From assembly GCA_031258005.1 (NCBI GenBank), contig JAIRNP010000161.1:1-47162 (forward strand): a stretch of DNA of 47,162 nt. Reading direction: 5' to 3'. The DNA is from Treponema sp. (GTDB lineage Bacteria; Spirochaetota; Spirochaetia; Treponematales; Breznakiellaceae). A program made the translations under genes and the position numbers. Below the pieces are notes generated by a model. That model had not been told where the DNA came from, searched no databases, and saw nothing but the letters and a program-made list of their open reading frames with translations. Shown here piece by piece: positions 7,938 through 15,900 of this stretch. Every line of letters begins with the position of its first letter. Position 1 is the first letter of the stretch.

Positions 7938-9761
7938 ATGAAAAAGCGGGTATATGCCGCGGCATTAGCGGCCTTGGTGCTTGCGGGAGCGGCAGGGGCC
8001 CAGACCAAAACGACCCTGGCGGTGCTGCCTTTTACCGGTGGGGAAGCGGAAGAGGGGGAGACCATAGCGGAACTGTTCTCCTTTAGCGATGACTTAAACG
8101 CGGCCTTTGCACCCATCCCCCGGACAAGCATCACCCGTGCCATGAGCAGCGAGCAGAAGTTTCAAATGACTACGGGTATGACCGATCCCGAAACCATAGC
8201 GGCTCTGGGGCGGCAGCTTGGGGCGCAGTATGTGGTGGCGGGAAACATCGCCAAGCTGGGGAACCGAAACCTGCTTATTATTTCCATTGTGAAGATCGAC
8301 GATCTGCGACAGATAGCCGGGGATATACAGACCTACGGTAATATAGAAGAGATTCAGGACAAACTGCCCGACATGGTGAGGAACATCATAGCAGCGAGCA
8401 AGATAGAGGCATCGAAACTGGAGAAACTGGCGGTGGTGCCGGTGGAGATGGGAAGGAACGTTGACTCCCGTGAGGCAGACACCCTGGCGCAGATTCTGTC
8501 TATAAACCTGGTGAAAAGCGGCAAGTATGCGGTGTATCCGAGGACTGCGACCCTGGAACAGGTGAATGCGGAGTACCACAACCAGTTGAGCGGGGACACG
8601 GCGGATGAAAACCTTGTGGACATGGGGAAGGGGGATAATCCCCTCTTGGTTCTGTCTCTGGCGGCCCGGCGGCTGGGAGCGCGGAACATGTTCAACGCCT
8701 CCATCATCAACCTGGAATCCGGGGTCCAGGTGGTAGGGCGGTCGGTGAATTACGAGCGCCTGGACGATGGTGTAGAGACTATGGGCAGCCTTGCCCAGGA
8801 ACTTACGGGCGTGACGATTCCCGGTGTAGCTGTGCTTACACCCAAGCCTACATCCGTGCCGGCACCTACTTCTGTACCGATACCTACACCTGCGCCCGTA
8901 CCGGCACCTGTGCTTGCGCCGACATCCAAGCCCGTACCCACGCCTGCGCCTGGGAAGACTGTGCCCTCGGGCTTATCCCTGGAGGATGCCTTGACCTGGC
9001 TCAGCAGCAACGCAGTGGAAGGGGGCACGTATACCATTACCTTAAAAACCAACGAAACTATCCCGCCCAAAACCCTTGCATACGGTGAAAAAAACGTGAG
9101 CCTTACCCTGGAAGGGGATACATCCGAGCGGGGGATCATTTTGAACAGCCCCGGCGCCCTCTTTACCGTGGAAAAGGGGGTAAGCCTGATCCTGGGCGCT
9201 CATGTTACCCTGTGGGGTCAGTCCAGTAACACCGCTTCCTTGGTTAGGGTAAACTCCGGGGGGACGCTGATGATGAAGGCTGGCTCAAAGATCACCGGCA
9301 ACACCATGAACAGCCCCAGCGGCAACGGCGGTGGGGTATATGTAGCTGGTGGAACCTTCACCATGAAGAGCGGGGCAATCAGGGACAACACCTCCTCCTC
9401 CTACGGCGGCGGCGGGGTGTATGTAAGCAGCAGCAGCAACAGCAGATTTATTAAGATGCCGGGGGCCGTCATTTACGGGTCAAACGCGGACAGTACGCTG
9501 AAGAACACCGCCAGGAGGAATGGTCAAGCGGTCTATGTTGATACTTCACCGTCCAAAAGACACAATGCTACGGCGGGTTCCGGTGTCAGCTTGGACAGTT
9601 CGGTAAACGGCGCAGCGGGCGGTTGGGAATGCGCAGGGCGCTTTTCCGTCTTGCCGGGAGTGGGGTTCACCGCCCTGTTCCCGTGCCGACCACGGCCCCG
9701 GATCTCGGCCCCCTGCGGGCACCGGCAGGTGCCTATGGACTATAGTGGACTTGTTCAATAA
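7938..9761 (+). CDS. Secreted protein: N-terminal domain, Pro/Thr linker, C-terminal Gly/Ser-rich beta-helix-like domain
   Basis: The product of 607 residues has a clear signal peptide (MKKRVYAAALAALVLAGAAGAQ, probable cleavage after AGA). Residues 24-300 look like the periplasmic nucleotide-free alpha/beta fold of CsgG/LpoB-type proteins (LAVLPFTGGE, then LGRQLGAQYVVAGNIAKLG). Residues about 300-340 are a Pro/Thr/Ala linker (TPKPTSVPAPTSVPIPTPAP). The rest is a repeat-rich domain with GGGVYVAGGTF and GGGGVYVSS, as in right-handed beta-helix adhesins. GGAGG lies just before ATG 7938. The last roughly 43 residues (after GAAGGWE) are Cys/Pro/Arg-rich and unlike the rest, which suggests that a repeat replaced the original stop. 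A strong terminator follows at 9803. I cannot name a function. A cell-surface role is inferred. Confidence 0.7.
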   Translation: MKKRVYAAALAALVLAGAAGAQTKTTLAVLPFTGGEAEEGETIAELFSFSDDLNAAFAPIPRTSITRAMSSEQKFQMTTGMTDPETIAALGRQLGAQYVVAGNIAKLGNRNLLIISIVKIDDLRQIAGDIQTYGNIEEIQDKLPDMVRNIIAASKIEASKLEKLAVVPVEMGRNVDSREADTLAQILSINLVKSGKYAVYPRTATLEQVNAEYHNQLSGDTADENLVDMGKGDNPLLVLSLAARRLGARNMFNASIINLESGVQVVGRSVNYERLDDGVETMGSLAQELTGVTIPGVAVLTPKPTSVPAPTSVPIPTPAPVPAPVLAPTSKPVPTPAPGKTVPSGLSLEDALTWLSSNAVEGGTYTITLKTNETIPPKTLAYGEKNVSLTLEGDTSERGIILNSPGALFTVEKGVSLILGAHVTLWGQSSNTASLVRVNSGGTLMMKAGSKITGNTMNSPSGNGGGVYVAGGTFTMKSGAIRDNTSSSYGGGGVYVSSSSNSRFIKMPGAVIYGSNADSTLKNTARRNGQAVYVDTSPSKRHNATAGSGVSLDSSVNGAAGGWECAGRFSVLPGVGFTALFPCRPRPRISAPCGHRQVPMDYSGLVQ

Positions 9762-9775
9762 CCCGGTTGGTTGTC
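9751..9775 (+). repeat. 25-nt dispersed repeat, copy 1
   Basis: The 25 bases here match 42099-42123 at 22 positions. Both begin TTGTTCAA and contain AACCCG. In each place the repeat stands just downstream of a gene end. Here it overlaps the last codons of the secreted-protein gene. Confidence 0.5.
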
Positions 9776-9776
9776 G

Positions 9777-9791
9777 CGGACTTTTAGTCCG
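9777..9791. repeat. 15-bp palindrome CGGACTTTTAGTCCG
   Basis: CGGACTTTTAGTCCG is a hairpin with a six-base stem. The exact reverse complement occurs at 24740-24754 inside the IS1-like transposase gene, where it breaks the reading frame. This points to a mobile or copied mini-palindrome. Confidence 0.65.
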
Positions 9792-9802
9792 GCACAAGTC
9801 TC

Positions 9803-9852
9803 GTAGATTTGGCGAATTCCTTGCAGAAATCCGCCAAATCTACCCGTTTTTT
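9803..9852 (+). terminator. Strong intrinsic terminator of the secreted-protein gene
   Basis: GTAGATTTGGCG (9803-9814) pairs perfectly with CGCCAAATCTAC (9832-9843) and is followed by CCGTTTTTT. A 12-bp stem with a T-run fits a rho-independent terminator. Confidence 0.75.
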
Positions 9853-9858
9853 AGTGGA

Positions 9859-9890
9859 AGTTGTTCAATAACTGAAATTATTGAACAACT
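9859..9890. repeat. Intergenic hairpin of the TTGTTCAA type
   Basis: A 13-bp perfect stem (AGTTGTTCAATAA with its complement) surrounds a 6-nt loop. Related hairpins lie at 30987-31018, 40815-40849 and, more loosely, 25491-25506 and 41542-41575. No T-run follows. Confidence 0.6.
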
Positions 9891-9975
9891 CTATTATGTC
9901 AAGACTTATTCTAAAAATTTCCAACAAATTTTGTGGGCATTTCGCATAGCGGGAGCTGTTTTTCTCTCATCATCC

Positions 9976-9994
9976 GTTGTAGATCACCTCCCGC
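9976..9994 (-). repeat. IS1-like terminal repeat beside the giant gene's stop
   Basis: On the minus strand GCGGGAGGTGATCTACAAC resembles the ends of the IS1-like element at 24585-25402 (GGTGATC then ACAA). It begins at the stop codon of the giant coiled-coil gene. A partial inverted partner (AGCGGGAG, about 9948) lies 40 bp further, so it may be a tiny non-autonomous element. Confidence 0.4.
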
Positions 9995-12900
9995 TATTCT
10001 TTGGGCATGATTTCTAAGATCAGTTCCACTTCACCTTTTCCGCATTTCACCGCACGGGCTATTTCATTCACGGTCCATCCCAACCGGGCTAAACGGATAA
10101 TATTGTCCCGTACTCCTAGAGGAGGGGCTCCCTTATCCTGAGGCGTGAGTTTACCTCCATCCTTCATTAAGCCTCCCATGAGCTTAACCTGCTCTTGAGC
10201 TTCTTTATTGAGCTTTTCAAGTCTGGTTTCGATATCTGCAAGCCATTGTCGGGCTTTCTGCATATTTTCAATCCGTTCTTCAATGGATGACAGGGATTGA
10301 TCCAAGAGGGAAAGTTTATCCGCAGTTTCCCGGGCCTGTTTATTTTCCAGGTTGAGGGCTTCCAAGGCTGCCCGGAGCGCCTCGATTTCATCGGAGAGAT
10401 GCTGTAGATCTTGCGTGATGGACTGGGTCAGTCTTTCAGATTCCTGGAGGGACTTGAAGTTACGATCAATGCCGTCATTGGTTATATCCAGGGTTTGGTT
10501 CTTTTTCTCAAGCCGTTGATACTTTTCTTCTGCATCTCCCAGAGCATCGGTAAGTTTGCGGATCTGAATCTGCATCTCCTGGAGGGTATCATTGGAGGCG
10601 GAAACCGCGCTTAGTTTATCTTCTACCGCCTCAGATACCAGGAGAAGCCGATTGAAGTCAGTTTCTATCTGTTCAATCCGGTGTTTCTCCGAGAGGAAGC
10701 GGGTCATCTTGGTATTGACATCCTCCTCAAGGCGTTTGATCTTAATAAACTCATCTTCTATATCCGCGGCTTTAGTACAGTGCTTATCCAACTGGGCCAA
10801 GTCCTCGTTAAGATCTTCAATACGCAGTTCCAGCTCCCGTTTTAGCTCATTCGCCTGTTCAAAGAGCTGAGTCTGGGTAGTAAAGTCTTTAATATGCCGA
10901 TCCGCTTCCTTAATAGCGGCCTCCAGAATCTGGACCTGTTCATCAATATGAGTGAAAACCCTTGCCTGCTGAGCATCGGCCTGGGTGGAAACCTGTTCAA
11001 TTGCTGCTCGGATTATCTCAAGCCGTTTATCACTTTCAGTGAGCAATTCCTGGGTTTTCTGGTATGCCCCATCCATATCCTGCTGTAACCGGTCTTTAAA
11101 AGAGCGGAAGGTCTCAGTAAAATGCGCTTCCAGGGTACGGCGCTGGGCCTCAGACTCAGTGCCGATACTGGCAAGCCGGGTATCCAAGGCTTCCTGCCAT
11201 ACGATAAGCTGCTGATCAATAGCCTTGTTCCGTTGGACCAGGTCTGCGGTAAAGTCATCTTCAAAGACCTGGAGTTTTTCGGAAACATTTTCATAGGCCC
11301 TGGCTTTGAGGGTAGCTAATTCCCTTTCCATGCCTTCCATCACGGATGTAAGGGCATGAGAGGATGCGGTAAATTCCTCGGCTATCCTATCTCGGTCCTG
11401 GGTAGCCTGCTGTTCAAACCGGGCGAAATCATCCCGCAACCGGTTTTCCAGGTCCTGTATGTACCGACGCAGTTCCGTATCCAAGGCAACACTGTCATCG
11501 GCTAAGGTTTCCATCCGGCTGAACTGCTCGGCCTGGGCACGCCGGTATTCTTCAAATTTGGCATCCGCATCTTCCAAAACCTTCTGTTCGGTCTCTTCGG
11601 CAACTTCTTGTAACTGGTGTTTCATCTGGATAAGCCGGTCGTTTGTATAGGCTTGCAGTTCCTTGAGCCGCAGTTTCATGGACTCACTTTCATGGAGCAG
11701 CTTTTTTTCGATTTCCTCAGAAGATGCCGCTAAATCCGAAAGCATCTGCTGGATCTCAGCCTGGGAGGCGTCTGCCGCCTGTTTCCATTGCTCGATTCCC
11801 TGATTCGTTGCTGCTAGGGCCTTGGCTTCCGCCTGTTCCACGGTCCGGGCCAGCTCAGACTCAATGGAGACCGAAACGGTACGTATCTTGTTTTGCAGGG
11901 TTTCTAGGTATCCTTCAGCCGAGGCAATCTCATCCGAAGCCTGGCGTTTCATATCCCTAAAAGAGACTTCCATGGCAGCGAACACGGTCCGAGTCTTGGT
12001 CTCTTCTTCGGTTACAGTCTGCCGCCACTGTTCGATCTGGGCTTGCACCTCTTCCCGGGCCTGCTGTTCCGTTTCCCGGACGGTTTTTTCTACGTGGGTC
12101 CGCAACATACTAATCGCTTCATCCGTGTAGAGTTGTAAGTCTTTAAGCCGCTGTTCCAGTGCGTCATTCTCTGCATCTAAGTACGTCTTCGCTTCAGCGG
12201 AAGTAGCTTCCAGCGCGGAAAGTAAAGCCCTGGTCTTGGCATCCTCTGCTGCGGCCGTCTGGGTCCATTGTTCCAACTGGGTATGGGCATCTTCCAGGAT
12301 CTGCTGTTCCGTATCAGTAAGGGTTTGCGTTACCTGGGCTTTAATGCGGGTAATTGCCTGATCCGTATAGCCTTGTAAGTCCTTAAGCTGCTGTTCGATG
12401 ACCGCATGTTCCGCCGCTACCTGGGTCTTCGTTTCCGTAGAAGCGGCTTCCAAGCTGGAAAGCAAAGCCTGTGCCCGCTCCTGCTCCGCTTCCAAGGCCT
12501 GTTTCCATTGTTCTAAGCCGGTATCCGCTATGGATCGGGCCTGGGCTTCGGCGGTGTCTAGGGCCTGGGTCATAGTACGCTCAAGCTGGGAAGCAGCTTC
12601 CTCTACCTTATGGTGCAGCGTTTCCATCTGCTGTTCAGCAGCGGTAATAGTATCCCGGAGTTGGTGCTGCGTATCCCCAACGGCCTTTTCCATGTCGGAC
12701 AAGAGCTGCCGAGCTTTTGCGTCCTCTGCGGCGGCAGCCTGCTTCCATTGTTCCAGTCCGGTATCGGCCAAGACCCGGGCTTTTTCTTCTGCGGCTTCTG
12801 CGGCCTGGGCGAGCTCATCCTCAATGAGGGAAGCGGCTTCACTTACCCGGTTTTGTAAGGCTTGAAACTGCTGTTCTGCGGCGATTATGGTGTCAGAAAC

Positions 12901-15900
12901 CTGCTGTTTCGTAGCGGCAAAGGAGGTCTCCAAGGCTGAAAGCGCGGCTCTCACCTTGATATCTTCTGCTTGTACCGTTTGCGTCCAGGCTTTAAGCTGG
13001 GCATCCGTATGTTCCCAGGTCTGCTGTTCCGTCTCTTGGAGCTTCTGTTCCACCTGGGTCTTGAGTACCCTAATCGCTTCATCCGCATAGTCATGGAAGG
13101 CGGTAAGCCGCTGTTCCATAGCCGTACCTTCTGCATCTAAACGGACTTTGGTTTCTTCCGCAGCCGCTTCCAGGGCCTTCAGCAGGGCTTGCGCTTTGGT
13201 ATCCGCTTCCCCAACGGCCTGCTTCCACGGTTCAAAATGAGTCTGGGCTTCGTGCAGGATCTGCTGTTCCGTATCCCGCAGGGTCTGTTCTACCTGGGTT
13301 TTCAGCAGGTCCAGGGTGCCGTCAGTATAGGCCTGGAGTTCTCGAAGCCGTGTTTCGATAGCCGCATATACTTCAGCCGCTTTGGTCTTGGTCTCTTCGG
13401 AAGCGGTTTCCATGGCGCTCAGCAAAGCCTGGGTCTTAGTGTCCTCAGATGCCACCGCCTGCTTCCATTGTTCCAGTCCGGTATCGGCCAAGACCCGGGC
13501 TTTTTCTTCGGCAGTCCTCATGGCCTGGGCCAACTCATCCTCAATATGAGCGGTGGCTTCGCTGATCTGGCTTTGCAATGCTTGGAACCGCTGTTCCGTT
13601 GCATTGAGGGCCTGGTCTATCTGCTGCTTCGTCGCTGCAAAAGATGCTTCCGTATCTGCCAGAACGTGCCGGGCAGCAGCATCTTTTTCTGTTACTACCT
13701 GTTTCCAGGTTTCAAAATGGGTATCTCCCAGGGTCCTGGCCTGCTCTTCTGCAGCAGCCAAGGCCTGGGTCATGGCTTGTTCCATAGACACGGCAGCTTC
13801 ACCGATCCGTCCGTGAAGGGTCTCAAGTTGCTGCTCGATCCCGGTCATGGCATCACCTGCCTGCGCTTTGGTATGGGCCAGGGAAACTTCCATATCCGCG
13901 AGGGTTGCCTGGGTCTTAGCATGCTCTGCTTCCGCAGCCCTTTTCCATTGTTCCAGTCCGGCATCGGCCAATGCCCGGGCCTTTTCTTCCGCATTACCCA
14001 CCGCCTGAGCCATCTCATGCTCAATCAGGGCTGCCGCTTCATCAAGCCGCTGCTTTAGGGTATCCATCCGGGCTTCGGTGTTCTCCAGTTCATGGGTTAC
14101 CGCTTGTTTGGTATAGGCAAAAGAGGCTTCCAGCCCGGTAAGCATGGCCTGGGTCTTAGCCTCCTCTGCTTCGGTATCTTCTTTCCATTTTTGAAACCGC
14201 TCATCCGCTATGACCAGGGCCTTATCTGCGGCATTATCCAGAGCTTGCGCCATTTCATGTTCAATCAGAACCGAGGCTTCCTCCAGATCCTGTTGGATCC
14301 TATCCATACGCTCGTCGGTTATGGTCAGTTCACCGGCTATCTCCTGCTTGGTTTGTTCAAAAGATGCTTCCATATCCGCCAGCAAGCCTTTGGTCTTGGC
14401 AAGTCCTGCTTCCAGCGTCCGTTTCCATTGCTCCAGCTCTGCATCGGCTAGGACCTGGGCTTGGGCTTCTGCCCCGGCAATAGCTTGAGCCATGCCCTGC
14501 TCAATCGTGGAAGCGGTCTCATCAAGCCGCTGCTTCAGGGTATCCATCCGGGCTTCAGCAGCAGCTAGTTCATCATGTATCTGCGCTTTGCTTGCTTCAC
14601 AGGAGACTTTTAAGTTGGCAAGCAAGCCTTGGATATGGGTATCCTCCGCTTCCACGGTTTGCTTCCACTTTTCTAAGCCCTGGTCAGCAGCAGCTAAGGC
14701 CCGCTCCTCTGCGGTGTGTATAGCCTGAGCCATGCCCTGATCGATAACGGATGCGGTTTCGTCAAGCCGCTGCTGGAAGGTATCCAGCCGAGCTTCAGCC
14801 GCAACCAGTTCATCATGTATCTGCGCTTTGGTTTCATCAAAAGAGCTTTTTAAGGAAGAAAGCAGACCCTGGATCGCGGTATCTTCGGCTTTCACGGCTT
14901 GCTTCCATTTTTCCAAGCCCTGGTCAGCCAAGGCCAAGCCCCGCTCTTCAGCCACCTGTATAGCCTGAACCATCCCTTGATCGATAGTGGATGCGGTCTC
15001 GTCGAGCCGCTGCTGGAGGCTATCGAGACGAGCTTCGGCAGCGACTATGCCATCGGAAACCTGCCGTTTCGTATCTCGGACCCTCTGTTCAACCTGGCTT
15101 TCCAGGGTGGTGATCCGCTGATCCGCATAGGTATGCAGGTCCTGCAGTCGCTGTTCCAAAGCCCCGTGTTCCAAAGCTACCTGGGTCTTGGTTTCTGCGG
15201 CGGTGCTTTCTAAAGCAGCAAGCACGGCCCGTGTTTGGGTATCCGCTTCTGCGGTAAGGAGTTTCCATTGTTCCAGCCGTTTATCGCCGGACTCCCTAAA
15301 GCGCTGCTCTGTTTCAGCGGCCAGATTCGTAAGCCGGGTTTCCAGGGCTGCCAGGCTCTTTTCATGCTCCTCGGCAAGGGTTGCCATGTGGGAACGTAAA
15401 GTCTGAGACTGGGTATGTACCTGTTCTGCGGAGCGATTCCACTGGTCCAGTTCCGCCTGCACCAGAACCAGGGCCTTGTCCTTGGCATCATCCATGGCGG
15501 TACGCATCTGAGCTTCCATATCCCCTGCGGTTTCGTGGATCCGCTGCTGCAGGATTTCCAGGCGTTCTTCTGCAGCGGCTAGTTCATCAAAAACCCGGGC
15601 TTTGGTCTCCGCTGAAACCCTTTCCACTTCAGCAAGTAAGGCCCGAGCCCTGGTATCACCCGCTTCTGCAACCCCTTCCCAGCGGTGTAGTCCGGTATCC
15701 ACCAATGCCAGTGCTTTTTCTTCTGCCGTGAGCGCTGCCTGGGCCAATGCTGCGTCGATTCGGGCGAGCATCTCCTGAGTATGGTCTTGGGCGGCCTGGC
15801 ATTGGGCGAAAACCCCGGCTATTTCATCCGATACCTGCTGCTTGGCCCTGGCAAAGGATGCCTCCAATGCTGAACAGCCCTGTTGGGCCTTAGCCACGGC

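Noticed and set aside
12398-14058. Several open frames opposite the giant coiled-coil gene
   Set aside because: They follow the 240-bp repeat of the true gene and have no start signals.
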